Shown: positions 22,650 to 32,107, counted from the stretch's first letter. The stretch is DNA of 36,911 nucleotides from Planctomycetota bacterium (GCA_029259935.1 JAJDEH010000003.1:1-36911), one strand, 5' to 3'. Program-made: numbers and translations. The notes: generated by a model from the letters alone, not told the origin.

Positions 22650-24212
22650 CTAGTGCGGCAATCGGGCATAGCCGCTTAGCTCGACCATCTTGGGGTCGAT
22701 CATCAGCATCCGCACTTCATCAGGCCGCCGCGTCATGAGGATCGACGAGATGATGGCGTTCAAACAGACGCTCTTGCCCGTTCCCGTACGTCCGGCGATC
22801 AGCAGATGCGGCAATGTCGAGAGGTCGACGGCCAGCGGGTTGCCAGAAACGTCCTTGCCCAAGAATAGTGGAATCCGCATCTTTTTGACTTTACTCGTCG
22901 CCTCCTCCATCACTTCGCGCAAGCGGACGACATGACGCGTCTCGTTGGGTACTTCGATACCAACGGTGTTCTTGCCCGGGATGGGTGCGACGATGCGGAC
23001 GCTGGGGACGCGCAAGGCGATCGCCAGATCGTCCGCCAGACCGGTGATCTTGGAAAGTCGCAAGCCGGCTTCGAGCTGAACCTCGTATTGGGCAATCACG
23101 GGGCCGGTTTCGATCTCGACTACTTTGACCTTGAAGCCGAATTCGCCAAAAGTTTTTTCCAACACTTTGGCCTTGCGGCGCACTTCCGACTCTTGGTTAT
23201 CGCCCGACACGTCATCGCCTTCGATCAGCAGGTCGATATCTGGCAGATCATATTCGCCTGGCTGCTCCTTGTGATCGGGATCGGCTTCATCAAGTTGGCT
23301 CATCACCTTCAGCCGTTCGGCGTCGTCCTCGTTGGAACCAAGTCGGAAGTGGGGCGACTGGCTGTTCGGTTGCGACTTCTTTCGCTTTTTCTTCTTCACG
23401 ACCACGGGAACCGGTTCTTCTTCTTCCGCCTCATCCGTGGCAGCTTCCGATTCCGCTTCGTCCAGGTTCTCTTCGGCTTCGGCCGGTTCGATCCGCGAGG
23501 GAGCTTCCGCGGGTTGGACTTTCTTGCCGCCAATGCGTATGGAGACCGTCGTGTCCTCCTCCTCCGCGTCTTCCTCCAAATCGGAAGCGGGTCGAGGCGG
23601 CGTTTTTTGCAGCGAGTGACGCAGCGCGGCCGTCATCACCAGCAATTGGCCCGCCTTGCGTATCGTTCGAATGATCGCGTAGTCGGTGCACAGCAGGAGC
23701 CCGCCCAAAATACAACTGGAGGCCAAGATCACTCCGCCAAACGTGGCGAATTGCATCTCCAAAAGGCCCGCGCCGAGTACTCCCAAATATCCGCCGCTGC
23801 CGACGACGGGTCCTGGCGACAACGCGGGAAACAACAGGGCGGCCAGTGTCGTGACCCCCACCAACGACGCGGCCCAACCCACGGTGCGCAAGATCGGCGT
23901 GTCGATATCCTTGCGTCGCAACATAACGAAGTCGACCACTCCGAGCGCCAGCACAACGTAGTAAGCCCCTAGGCCAAGCCCGTTCAGCAGCACGTCGGCC
24001 GCGATGGCTCCCCAGCGTCCACAGGCATTATTAATCTCTTCATTCGCCGGATGAACAAGCTGGTCGGGTTGATAGAGCGCATTGAAGGGTGGGACCACTT
24101 CTCCGATGCTATCGGCCGGGTCGTAGGTGGCCAGCGCCAAGCCCAAGAACAGCACGACGACAAACAGGCCGAGCGCGAGAAGATCCAATTTGAGACTTCG
24201 TTTTTCGAACAT
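22650..24212 (-). pseudogene. ftsK: ftsK, N-terminal part ending at an amber codon
   Basis: A 520-residue open frame with four membrane helices (about 8-30, 70-97, 110-133, 155-180). An acidic/basic linker follows (about 205-330), then the start of the DNA translocase motor: 'PVIAQYEVQLEAGLRLSKI', 'IVAPIPGKNTVGIEVPN', and Walker A 'GRTGTGKS' at 474-481. It stops after 'MIDPKMVELSGYARLPH' at TAG (plus 22650-22652). Intact FtsK proteins continue through this point, usually with a Leu where the stop is. FtsK pumps chromosomal DNA through the division septum and activates XerCD recombination. ATG 24212 opens directly before the first helix. Confidence 0.85.
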
Positions 24213-24683
24213 GGACGCGTTTCTTATCCGGTCGCGCCGGCCATTGAGCGGGGCCGACCTTCCGCGGGCGCGTCCTTGCCCGAGAATAATCCGTAGGTTG
24301 TCGCAAGAGGTTATCGACGCTCAGCCGCCGGCTTCGCCAAACTACGTCCCGGCAGCCGTGCCGATTACCTGGGAGATACGCTAAGCATCATCGCTTTGCG
24401 TGGAACATTCGGAAGGTTGAACACATCATGAAGGCGTGTGAGAGTATCTCCGTGTGGAAGTGTACCCCTCGTTCCGCACCGAGGCAGGATAAAAAACGCG
24501 CCGCCGCAAAAATTTTTCAACGACGCGGACCGGTCCGTTCGATTGTGCGAATCAGGCGAAACCTGGGGGATTTAGAACCGACCGCGCCGGCGGCTTCACG
24601 TGATTTGTGCCACCGGTGCAGCGACGCGGCCGTGCGGATAATGCACTGCTTGCGCAAGCTGCCGAACGCGACGCTTACGCGGA
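24213..24683. other. Intergenic region without a supported gene
   Basis: These 471 bases separate ftsK and truB, both on the minus strand. Open frames here are short and lack coding character. The only structures noted are the 12-base palindrome CGGACCGGTCCG near 24526 and an A/T-rich run just before it. The ftsK promoter presumably lies in the left part, but no convincing pair of hexamers was found. Confidence 0.4.
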
Positions 24684-25553
24684 TCAGACTGCCCGGAAGT
24701 TCCTCAGCGGCTTGAGCAACCGCGGCTCCTTGGGAGCGAGGATGGAAATTAACTCACCCGTTCGGTCGACGGCGGCGATTTCAGCGTGGGCCAAAGAGCG
24801 AGAGTTTTCGATCGACAATCCGTTTCCCAGTCGCTGCTCTTCCGCCTCGGTGAGTTCAATTTTTGGCAAGAACGCGACGGCCCGAGTTGCCGGTTGCAGG
24901 TACTCGGAGAGTGTTTGGGAACTGACTTGATTCATCGGTACCGCGTCTTCAATCGTAAAGTCACCGATGGCGGTTCGCGCAAGGGCCGACATGACCGCCG
25001 CACTGCCCAACGATTCGGCCAGATCGCGGCCCAGCGAACGGACATAGGTTCCCGAACCGCAAGCGATGTCGAGCGTTAACCGCGGATATTCGTACCGCAC
25101 CAATTGCAATTCGAAAATCGTCACGCCGCGCGGCTCTAAAACGACCGGCGCACCCTGGCGGGCCAACTGATAAGCTCGCTTGCCGCCGACCTTCAATGCC
25201 GAATAGGCCGGCGGACGCTGGCGAATCTCGCCCGTGAATTGTCCCAGCGCCGTCTCTATTTGCTTCTCGGATGGCCGCGGTGCCCTTTCGAGTTCGACCA
25301 CGTGCCCCTCAACGTCTTCCGTCTCGCTGTGACGGCCCAACAGAAATGTCGCCAGGTACCGCTTTGGCATTCGATGAATGTAATCGATCAAGCGAGTTGC
25401 CTTGCCAACGCAAACCAGAAGCACCCCGGTGGCCAACGGATCAAGCGTACCCGCATGCCCCGCTTTGTGCGGCTTGACCAGCCGTTGAATATGGTTGACC
25501 ACATCCCGCGAAGTCACGCCGGATGGTTTTGCGATATTCAACAAGCCAAACAT
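24684..25553 (-). CDS. truB: tRNA pseudouridine-55 synthase
   Basis: A 289-residue protein of the TruB family, which converts U55 in the T-loop of tRNAs to pseudouridine. The N-terminus 'GLLNIAKPSGVTSRDVVN' and the catalytic block 'KAGHAGTLDPLATGVL' (Asp38) are diagnostic. 'RYLATFLLGRHSETEDVEG', 'QRPPAYSALKVGGKRAYQLAR' and 'CGSGTYVRSLGRDLAE' also match. A short C-terminal domain follows. The frame can begin at TTG 25568; I chose ATG 25553 because 'MFGLLNIAKP' is the usual family start. A small zinc-ribbon gene lies 69 bases upstream on the same strand, so they may share a transcript. Confidence 0.95.
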   Translation of the reverse strand: MFGLLNIAKPSGVTSRDVVNHIQRLVKPHKAGHAGTLDPLATGVLLVCVGKATRLIDYIHRMPKRYLATFLLGRHSETEDVEGHVVELERAPRPSEKQIETALGQFTGEIRQRPPAYSALKVGGKRAYQLARQGAPVVLEPRGVTIFELQLVRYEYPRLTLDIACGSGTYVRSLGRDLAESLGSAAVMSALARTAIGDFTIEDAVPMNQVSSQTLSEYLQPATRAVAFLPKIELTEAEEQRLGNGLSIENSRSLAHAEIAAVDRTGELISILAPKEPRLLKPLRNFRAV

Positions 25554-25622
25554 GAAGCCTATTCTCAAGTTCCTAATTCATCGAATTCGCAAGACTCGCC
25601 CTGTTACGAGGCGAATGTGTTT

Positions 25623-25829
25623 CTACCTACGTCGTCGGCTAAAAATGGCGAACAGGTTCCGTAAGAAGGATCGTTCACCTTCCCGTTTGGTCAACTGATT
25701 TTCAATGTCAAGCTGTCTGGAAATCAAGTTGTCCGCATCGTTTTGACAGCCGCAAGCCACGCAATAGGTGATTCCGGCCGGCAGTTGCTTCTGACATCGT
25801 ACGCAAACCAGACTCTTTCCAGTGGACAT
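25623..25829 (-). CDS. Small zinc-ribbon protein
   Basis: A 68-residue protein. 'CVRCQKQLPAGITYCVACGC' places two Cys pairs (at about 9/12 and 24/27, with a fifth Cys at 29) in a zinc-ribbon pattern. A charged helix ('NLISRQLDIENQLTKREGE') and a basic, aromatic C-terminus ('FLRNLFAIFSRRRR') follow, which could touch the membrane or nucleic acid. ATG 25829 has GGAG eight bases upstream, supporting a real gene despite its size. It lies upstream of truB on the same strand. Function unknown. Confidence 0.65.
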   Translation of the reverse strand: MSTGKSLVCVRCQKQLPAGITYCVACGCQNDADNLISRQLDIENQLTKREGERSFLRNLFAIFSRRRR

Positions 25830-26047
25830 TTGTCATCTCCGTTGGATGAGTGCCTTCGAAAGCCAAGGATACTGGTGACCAGAAAAACGCGAGTGCGTGC
25901 ATCGGCACCAGACCTAAAGAGAGTTTAGCGAGTTTGTCGACAATTGCACATTCACTAGTCGGTTGCGTACGAGGCGGAAGTCGTGGCGAAAGCAGGTACC
26001 CCGGCACAGCGGGAGGCCGAATGCGCAAGTCCCCCGCTGGGGTCAGA

Positions 26048-26248
26048 TTAGCTGAATCCATTTTGGACGGCGTTGAATAGCTCGGTCGCGGTTTCCTTGG
26101 CCTCGCCGAGAAACCAGCGAACGCCGGAACCGCAATCGTCTCGCAAATCGAGGTAACCGATCATGGCAAATAGGAAGAGAACGACGACGAGCGAATACAT
26201 GGATTTAATAGTCATGGCGAGTTGCTCCTGGATTTGGGTCGTCGTCAT
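26048..26248 (-). CDS. Small single-pass membrane protein
   Basis: A 66-residue protein from ATG 26248, preceded by AGGGA at suitable spacing. A short N-terminal stretch leads into one hydrophobic helix (about 18-32, 'YSLVVVLFLFAMIGYL'). A 35-residue tail with a single Cys and an amphipathic end ('EAKETATELFNAVQNGF') follows. The longer frame to 26326 adds residues with no export or domain character. It does not match Flp pilins. Function unknown; it might be a small regulator or subunit of a membrane complex. Confidence 0.45.
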   Translation of the reverse strand: MTTTQIQEQLAMTIKSMYSLVVVLFLFAMIGYLDLRDDCGSGVRWFLGEAKETATELFNAVQNGFS

Positions 26249-26621
26249 GAAATCGTCCCTTGCTTGTCTCACGCCGACCGCCGGTTTGGATTTGGTCAAA
26301 TTGTGCTTATGTAATATCCCCATCACGAAGCCGCGATGGCGGGTGCTATTAGTTCATCAGAAAAGCCGAGCGCGGGCGGACACGTTCGACGAGTGAATTC
26401 ACAACTTCGCCAGAAATTGCGATGAGGAAGGTGCTTTCATTACGCGCATTGGAGCAACTCCGACAATCCCCCCGGTCGACAGCCCCGCTACATTGTGGAC
26501 CACCGCTACGGCTGGAATGTCGGCCTTCAGCTTCTGAAGTTGATCGATTTGCAGGGACGGCCACGAGAGACGAGAATGGAGCCGCTTCGCCGCCCGCCTT
26601 TGCCACAACTGGAGATCCACG
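26249..26621. other. Intergenic region without a supported gene
   Basis: These 373 bases lie between a minus-strand small membrane gene and the plus-strand esterase gene, so they should hold both promoters. Several short frames cross it on both strands, but none has a ribosome site, a domain or consistent codon use. The 3' end carries GGAG eight bases before the esterase ATG. Confidence 0.35.
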
Positions 26622-27605
26622 ATGCCACTGCTTCGTTTCACACTTATTTTGTTTTGCCTTTCCCTTGTGACTCAAGCCCGCGCGGAGCCGATTCGGGTCT
26701 TCATCCTCGCAGGCCAGTCGAACATGGAGGGCAAAGGGGCTCTCAAACATTTGGACCAATTGATCTCCGACCCCGCCACCGCCGACACTTACAAACATCT
26801 GAAGAACGGCGACGAGTGGGCGAAACGAGATGACGTCTACATCAAATACAATGACGACCGCGGGCAAGGAAAATTGACCGCCGGGTATGCCACCCCGACG
26901 AATCGATTTGGACCCGAGCTGCAGTTCGGTCATGTGGTGGGCGACGCACTCAAGCAGCGCGTGCTGATCATCAAGTGCGCCTGGGGTGGGCGGGCGCTTG
27001 CGGTTCGCTTTCGGCCACCAAGTTCCGGGTTGGGAGACTACACACAGCGCGATAAGAAAACAAAAGAATTGAAGCCCTTGCCATCGGAGACGTACGGGGA
27101 AGCCTACCGCGACACGATTCGCATCGTCAAGGAAACGTTGGCCGACATCAAAAGCGTCGTTCCCGACTACGACGGATCGGGGTATGAATTATCCGGCTTT
27201 GTCTTCTACCAAGGGTTCAACGACATCATTGATGCCAAGAAGTACGAGGAATACGGAACCAACTTGGCCAATTTGATTCGGGATGTGCGCAAGGATCTCG
27301 ACGCGCCGCGGATGCCGTTTATCATCGGCGAACTTGGACAGCAAGGAGCCGAACCGGAAAAACGCTACGCCGAAAAGCACTTTCGCTTCCGCAAGATCCA
27401 AGCGGACGTAGCCAACATGGACGAGTTCAAAAAGAACGTGCGGTATGTCAAGACAGGCATCTATGTCGTCAAGGACGGCGACAAATTCGACGGCGGTTAC
27501 CACTACATGGGCCGAGCGGATACGTTCTTTCATATCGGTCGCGCATTTGGTGAGGCGATATTGCCGTTGGTCGACGCCAAGCCCCGCCCGCAATCGACGC
27601 GCTGA
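26622..27605 (+). CDS. Exported SASA-type carbohydrate esterase (sialate O-acetylesterase-like)
   Basis: A 327-residue protein with a signal peptide (1-21, 'LVTQARA'). The SGNH-hydrolase catalytic block 'FILAGQSNMEGKG' gives Ser33 as nucleophile. 'FGPELQFGHVV', 'IIKCAWGGRAL' and 'YELSGFVFYQGFND' are the following family blocks, and 'YHYMGRADTFFHIG' near the end holds the likely catalytic His. Such enzymes remove acetyl groups from sugars in polysaccharides; planctomycetes carry many. ATG 26622 is supported by GGAG eight bases upstream. It converges with the MFS transporter gene, five bases apart. Confidence 0.85.
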   Translation: MPLLRFTLILFCLSLVTQARAEPIRVFILAGQSNMEGKGALKHLDQLISDPATADTYKHLKNGDEWAKRDDVYIKYNDDRGQGKLTAGYATPTNRFGPELQFGHVVGDALKQRVLIIKCAWGGRALAVRFRPPSSGLGDYTQRDKKTKELKPLPSETYGEAYRDTIRIVKETLADIKSVVPDYDGSGYELSGFVFYQGFNDIIDAKKYEEYGTNLANLIRDVRKDLDAPRMPFIIGELGQQGAEPEKRYAEKHFRFRKIQADVANMDEFKKNVRYVKTGIYVVKDGDKFDGGYHYMGRADTFFHIGRAFGEAILPLVDAKPRPQSTR

Positions 27606-27610
27606 TCCGG

Positions 27611-29389
27611 TCAATCGCGCACGATCGGAATTCTCGCGTCGACACCTAATGCGGCCGAACCGGCGATGAAAAATGCGATCGCCCCGGTGACGAATGCGCC
27701 GGTCCAACCAAAGCTGGTGATGACCCAGACTATCAATACGGGAGAAGTCGCCGCGCCAAAGTTGCCCCACATGTTGGCCCAACCATGAATCGCCGCCACG
27801 TGCTGGCCTCCGACGTCCTGCTTATAAGACCAGCCCGACGGATTGCAAAAGTCGTTTGATAGCGCGATGAACGCAAATGCCGCCACGGCGAACCACGCGC
27901 TAGGAGCAAAAATACAGGCGATGTAAGCCGTCATGGCGACGGTTCGTCCCATGACGACCGGAGCCGTGCGCCACCGCAGACCAAAACGCCCGGTGATCCA
28001 ATCCGTTGCCCAGCCGCCGGCCAACATGCCAATCCAACCGACGCCCAGCGGAACAGCCGCCATCCAACCACGTTCGATAAAAGGAACCGAGTGGACTTCC
28101 AGCAGGTACCGCGGCAGCCACGTCATCAAAAAAATCCACCCCACGTTGCCGCCAAACTGATTGACGCACATCAACCACAAGCTGCGACTTGAAATCATGG
28201 CTCGGAACGGCGGAGCGGATAACCCGGGTTTCTTTGGCTCCGTTTCTTTTGCGGTTCCGCTGATCAACGCAACTTCTTCAGTGTTGCACCACGGATGCTC
28301 GGGCGGCCGATTCCTAAAGCAGAACCAAAATAATCCGGCCACCACGATGCCCAGCGATCCATAGACAAACATCACGGGGCGCCAGCCATGTACATAAATC
28401 TTCCGCACCGACTTGGGGAACACCGCCTCCAGCACCAAGCGATTCAGTCGTTCTTTCTGTTGAGGCGATAACTGGTCCAACGAAATTAGTGATTTCGCTT
28501 CGCGTTCCAGCGGTAGATTGTCTAGGTCGGCGTGTTCTCGGAAGTCGGCATTCCGGATGTTGGCATTCAACTGAACCAACAGCACTTCCGCGTCTTTGCG
28601 CGGCGCTTCAAGGTGCTGTTGAACTCGTGGATCGTAGCCGTTCGGAGCGTCCGCCGATTCCTTTTCCTGCTGGCGTTGGAATTCAGCTTGATAATCGTCG
28701 GCCAGCTTCGTCAGCGCTTGTCGCGCGTCGGCCGACATGGAACCGTAAACGGACTGCCGCACCTGCTGCTTGGCACGTTCTACTTCCGCATCGGCTGAAC
28801 CGGTATCCGAGCGAGCCCGGGTGTCGGCGAGTTGAAAGCTGAGGTAATGAACATCGAGCAAGTCGTCGTTCTCTAGCCGCGACAAATCACCTAGTGGGAC
28901 AAACGCGACGACAAGTAGAGGTGTTAATAGGGGCGCGGCAAACCCGCCTAACCGTCCGCCGAATGCCACAAAACTGTTCGCCTTGCCTCGCCCTGAAAAG
29001 GGAACCCAATTGCGAACCAGTCCCGCGCAGGTCGGATAGGCTCCCGCCTGTCCCAGTCCCAAGCCAATCCGCAAAACAAACAGCATCACGAATCCCATCG
29101 CAATACCCAGCAGAGCCGTGAAGATCGACCAGGCGATTATGTAAGTGGCCAACATCCACCGCGCACCGAACCGGTCGCTAAGCCAACCGGATGGCACCTG
29201 TCCGAGCGCATACGCCCAAAAGAAGGCCGACAGGCAGAGTCCGAATTCCTTCTCTGTCAGCCCCAAGTCTTCCTTGATGTACTGCTGCGTGAATGAAATG
29301 CAAAACCGATCGAGGTACAATAGGAACGCCGCTAGAAACGTCACCAGCAAAACAAGATAGCGAGTCCGCGATGGCGATTCAGAAGTCAT
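27611..29389 (-). CDS. MFS transporter (anion:cation symporter type) with a large insertion
   Basis: A 592-residue major-facilitator protein. 'YLDRFCISFTQQYIKEDLGL' and 'GQVPSGWLSDRFGARWML' are the helix 1 and loop 2-3 signatures of the ACS/hexuronate-type group. Helix 4-5 has 'GLGQAGAYPTCAGLVRNWVP'. Between helix 5 ('LLTPLLVVAFVPLG', about 165) and helix 6 ('GWRPVMFVYGSLGIVV', about 335) is a ~170-residue charged, helical-looking insertion absent from ordinary ~430-residue members. It should lie outside the cytoplasm. The substrate is probably an organic anion or sugar acid, by family and by the adjacent lactonase, but that is inference. It is divergent from the SMP-30 gene by only 36 bases. 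Confidence 0.85.
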   Translation of the reverse strand: MTSESPSRTRYLVLLVTFLAAFLLYLDRFCISFTQQYIKEDLGLTEKEFGLCLSAFFWAYALGQVPSGWLSDRFGARWMLATYIIAWSIFTALLGIAMGFVMLFVLRIGLGLGQAGAYPTCAGLVRNWVPFSGRGKANSFVAFGGRLGGFAAPLLTPLLVVAFVPLGDLSRLENDDLLDVHYLSFQLADTRARSDTGSADAEVERAKQQVRQSVYGSMSADARQALTKLADDYQAEFQRQQEKESADAPNGYDPRVQQHLEAPRKDAEVLLVQLNANIRNADFREHADLDNLPLEREAKSLISLDQLSPQQKERLNRLVLEAVFPKSVRKIYVHGWRPVMFVYGSLGIVVAGLFWFCFRNRPPEHPWCNTEEVALISGTAKETEPKKPGLSAPPFRAMISSRSLWLMCVNQFGGNVGWIFLMTWLPRYLLEVHSVPFIERGWMAAVPLGVGWIGMLAGGWATDWITGRFGLRWRTAPVVMGRTVAMTAYIACIFAPSAWFAVAAFAFIALSNDFCNPSGWSYKQDVGGQHVAAIHGWANMWGNFGAATSPVLIVWVITSFGWTGAFVTGAIAFFIAGSAALGVDARIPIVRD

Positions 29390-29425
29390 GGATTAATCGC
29401 AACGGCTCGCGCGAGGAGGTTTGGG

Positions 29426-30322
29426 ATGAGCAGAGTATTGTCGCAACTGTCAGTGGCCAGCACAATTGTCTTCGGTCTCTTCTTCGTTGTCACCGATTTG
29501 CGCGGTGACGACGGAGCCAACCTTGTCGCCCCGGATGCGAAGGTTGTCAAACTGGCGGATGGATTCAAATTCACCGAAGGGCCAGCGGTCGACGCCAAGG
29601 GCAACGTCTATTTTTCGGACATCCCCAATATACGCGTTCACCGGTGGTCGCTGGACGGAAAGCTGACCACGTTTCGCGAAAACTCGGGCGGGGCGAACGG
29701 ATTGTACTTCGACAAGGCTGGAAACCTGCTGGCTTGCGAGGGCCGTAGCCGCAAGCTAACTCGCACGTCGATGGACGGAAAAGTAACCGTGCTGGCCGAC
29801 AGTTACCAAGACAAAAAGCTGAACAGCCCCAACGATCTGTGGATTGATTTGCGCGGCGGAGTTTACTTCACCGATCCTCGTTACGGCAGCCAAGACGGAC
29901 TGGAGCAAGGTGGGTTCCATGTTTATTACCTGGGACCCGATGGCAAGAAACTGGTTCGCGCCATCGACGACTTAGTGAAGCCCAATGGTGTGATTGGAAC
30001 GGCGGATGGCAAACTGCTGTACGTGGCCGACCCGGGCGACAGCAAAACCTATGTGTACAAAATCCAATCCGACGGCTCGCTGACAGGTCGCAAGCAGATC
30101 GCCCCGGAGGGGTCCGACGGGATGACGCTGGACGAACGGGGCAATCTGTATCTGACGCGGGACGGAGTGCAGGTTTATTCTCCGGCGGGCAAGAAAATCG
30201 CAAGTATCAAAATTCCGGAACGCCCGGCCAACGTCACTTTTGGCGGCAAGGATCGGCGAACCCTGTTCGTCACCGCCCGCACCGGCTTTTATTCCCTGCG
30301 AATGAACGTCCGTGGGCAATAG
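29426..30322 (+). CDS. Exported SMP-30/gluconolactonase-type beta-propeller
   Basis: A 298-residue protein with an N-terminal export segment (about 1-27). Propeller blades include 'GFKFTEGPAVDAKGNVYFSDI' (metal-ligand Glu51), 'GGANGLYFDKAGNLLACEG', 'LNSPNDLWIDLRGGVYFTDP', 'KPNGVIGTADGKLLYVAD' and 'GSDGMTLDERGNLYLT'. These supply the Glu, Asn and Asp ligands of the family's divalent metal. Members hydrolyse sugar lactones. GAGGAGG precedes ATG 29426 with ideal spacing. The divergent MFS gene suggests a joint role in sugar-acid metabolism. Confidence 0.88.
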   Translation: MSRVLSQLSVASTIVFGLFFVVTDLRGDDGANLVAPDAKVVKLADGFKFTEGPAVDAKGNVYFSDIPNIRVHRWSLDGKLTTFRENSGGANGLYFDKAGNLLACEGRSRKLTRTSMDGKVTVLADSYQDKKLNSPNDLWIDLRGGVYFTDPRYGSQDGLEQGGFHVYYLGPDGKKLVRAIDDLVKPNGVIGTADGKLLYVADPGDSKTYVYKIQSDGSLTGRKQIAPEGSDGMTLDERGNLYLTRDGVQVYSPAGKKIASIKIPERPANVTFGGKDRRTLFVTARTGFYSLRMNVRGQ

Positions 30323-30474
30323 AACCGGGGTGTAACAATTCCCCTCGGTCGTGACCATATGGAATGGATCAAGCTGTATGCAGGGGCTGATCCTGCTAAA
30401 CTGGTTACTCGGCCTGAAGGACGGCTCTCCGCGGCCGTCGTGAGCTAGATATCCAACGAGGAGGCATCTTCGCC

Positions 30475-31836
30475 ATGTCGCAACGCGATCCATCCCTGAC
30501 CGATCAAGACCGCTCTGGCAAACTTGGCATTTCGCGCAGGCTCGTCCTGAAGGGGTTGGGAGCTTCGATTGCCTTGCCGTGCCTCCAGTCGCTCGCACCC
30601 AAGACTGCCATGGCAGCAAGTGGCGAAGCGGCCGTTCCCTCGCGCATGATGGTCGCCCATTTTGGCACGGGGATGAACATCCGCGAGTTCTTTCCCAACC
30701 AGACCGGCCCCGATTCCCAGTTGACCCGTATTCTGCGGCCGCTGGCTGAATTTCGCCGCCGGATGACCGTCATCTCCGGATTGCAGCTTGAGCATGGCGG
30801 CGGACACACGGGGGACTACAGCTTTCGTACCGGTGCCGAAGGTTGGACTTCCAGTGGCATCAAAGCTTCCATCAGCGCCGACCAAGTCGTGGCCGGTGCC
30901 ATCGGCCAAGCGACTCGGTTTCCGTCGTTGCAACTTTCCATCGAGCGGGGCACGAATTTCGGCCAACAGGGCTTGGCCACTTTGTCTTGGAACAAAAACG
31001 GTATTCCCTTGGCTGCCGAAAATGACCCGCATGTCGTTTTCAACCGGTTTTTCCAAATCGACGGCGAGAAAGAAGCCAAGGCTCGCAATCAAGGTTTCCG
31101 CCGCCGCGGCAGCATTTTGGATTATGTGCGTGCTCAAGCCAAAGCGATGGAAAGAAAAGTGGGCCGTCGCGATCGAACGAAGCTGGATGAGTATTTCAGT
31201 TCCGTGCGAGAGATTGAGGTGCAGTTACAACGCGATATCGATTGGTCGACCAAACCCAAACCCAAGCCGGAACTGAGCGGCATCGGCGATTACTCGCGCA
31301 CGCTGACGCCGCGGTCACCCGGATTCGACTATACGACCTATCAAAAGCTAATGTACGACATGATCGCCTTGGCGTACCAAACCGATTCAACGCGGGTCAT
31401 CACCTACAACGTTCGCCGCGAACTGGCCGGCGGCACGTTCCCCGTTCACAACGTCTCCAAAGGCTTTCACGCGCTGACCCATCATAATAACGATCCCAAG
31501 AACCTCGACGAGTTGGCCAAGGTCGACGAGATCAACATGGGATTCTGGAACCAGTTCCTCAAGCGTTTGGATTCGATCGAAGAGGCGGACGGTCGCAGCT
31601 TGCTGGATCACACGGTGATTGGTTATTCCAGCAGCGCGGGCATGGACCATTCGCGAGATAAACTGCCGACGGTCGTCTTTGGCGGCGAGGCCCTGGGACT
31701 GAAGCACCAGACTCATATTAAGTTGCCTGAAAAGACACCGCTGGCCAACGTCTGGCACACAATGGTCGACCGCATGGGCGTGAAAACCGATTCGCTGCAA
31801 GACAGTACCGGTGTCATTTCCGAAATCGTGACATGA
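30475..31836 (+). CDS. DUF1552 protein with twin-arginine signal
   Basis: A 453-residue protein. The N-terminus has a Tat signal, 'SRRLVLKGLGASIALP' (about 20-35), so it is exported folded. The body matches DUF1552: 'RMMVAHFGTGMNIREFFP', 'VISGLQLEHGGGHTGDYSF', 'KLDEYFSSVREIEVQL', 'YDMIALAYQTDSTRVITY' and 'FHALTHHNNDP'. Function is not established; the fold is related to the DUF1501/alkaline-phosphatase-like group. In planctomycetes DUF1552 genes usually follow a DUF1592/1588 cytochrome-like gene, but here the neighbour is a lactonase 150 bases upstream. GAGGAGG lies 11 bases before ATG 30475. Confidence 0.88.
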   Translation: MSQRDPSLTDQDRSGKLGISRRLVLKGLGASIALPCLQSLAPKTAMAASGEAAVPSRMMVAHFGTGMNIREFFPNQTGPDSQLTRILRPLAEFRRRMTVISGLQLEHGGGHTGDYSFRTGAEGWTSSGIKASISADQVVAGAIGQATRFPSLQLSIERGTNFGQQGLATLSWNKNGIPLAAENDPHVVFNRFFQIDGEKEAKARNQGFRRRGSILDYVRAQAKAMERKVGRRDRTKLDEYFSSVREIEVQLQRDIDWSTKPKPKPELSGIGDYSRTLTPRSPGFDYTTYQKLMYDMIALAYQTDSTRVITYNVRRELAGGTFPVHNVSKGFHALTHHNNDPKNLDELAKVDEINMGFWNQFLKRLDSIEEADGRSLLDHTVIGYSSSAGMDHSRDKLPTVVFGGEALGLKHQTHIKLPEKTPLANVWHTMVDRMGVKTDSLQDSTGVISEIVT

Positions 31837-32027
31837 TGCGTCCTCTGTATTAGTTAGGTTGGCGCGAGGAAGACCTGCGATCCAGTGTCACCGTTGTTTG
31901 ACCATGTCAATTTGGATCTGTTTCGGATTCAGGACTCGGATTTCCGAGTCGCTCGCGCAACCGTGGCCGGATGTGGCTGTTAAGATTCGCCGTTTACTTC
32001 AGATCGCGTTCGGCGAGGGTGACCTAC

Positions 32028-32061
32028 AGAAAAAAAGCCGCTTGCTAGTTGCAAGCGGCTT
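32028..32061 (-). terminator. Intrinsic terminator of the CARDB-like gene
   Basis: On the minus strand an 11-bp perfect stem (AAGCCGCTTGC paired with GCAAGCGGCTT, 32035-32061, 5-base loop) is followed by a run of T. It lies 47 bases beyond the stop of the 32108-32974 gene. Confidence 0.85.
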
Positions 32062-32107
32062 ATTGAATCGATGGCCGTGAAATCCAATCAAGGTCATGGG
32101 TCGATTT

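Noticed and set aside
22932..23972. A 346-codon plus-strand open frame antisense to ftsK
   Set aside because: It is the shadow of the ftsK N-terminal half; residues have no recognisable domain and no ribosome site.
24428..24715. 95-codon plus-strand frame between ftsK and truB
   Set aside because: Basic, low-information translation that runs antisense into truB; no initiation signal.
26399..26641. 80-codon minus-strand frame with a plausible-looking C-terminus
   Set aside because: No ribosome site, no domain, and it overlaps the start region of the esterase gene.
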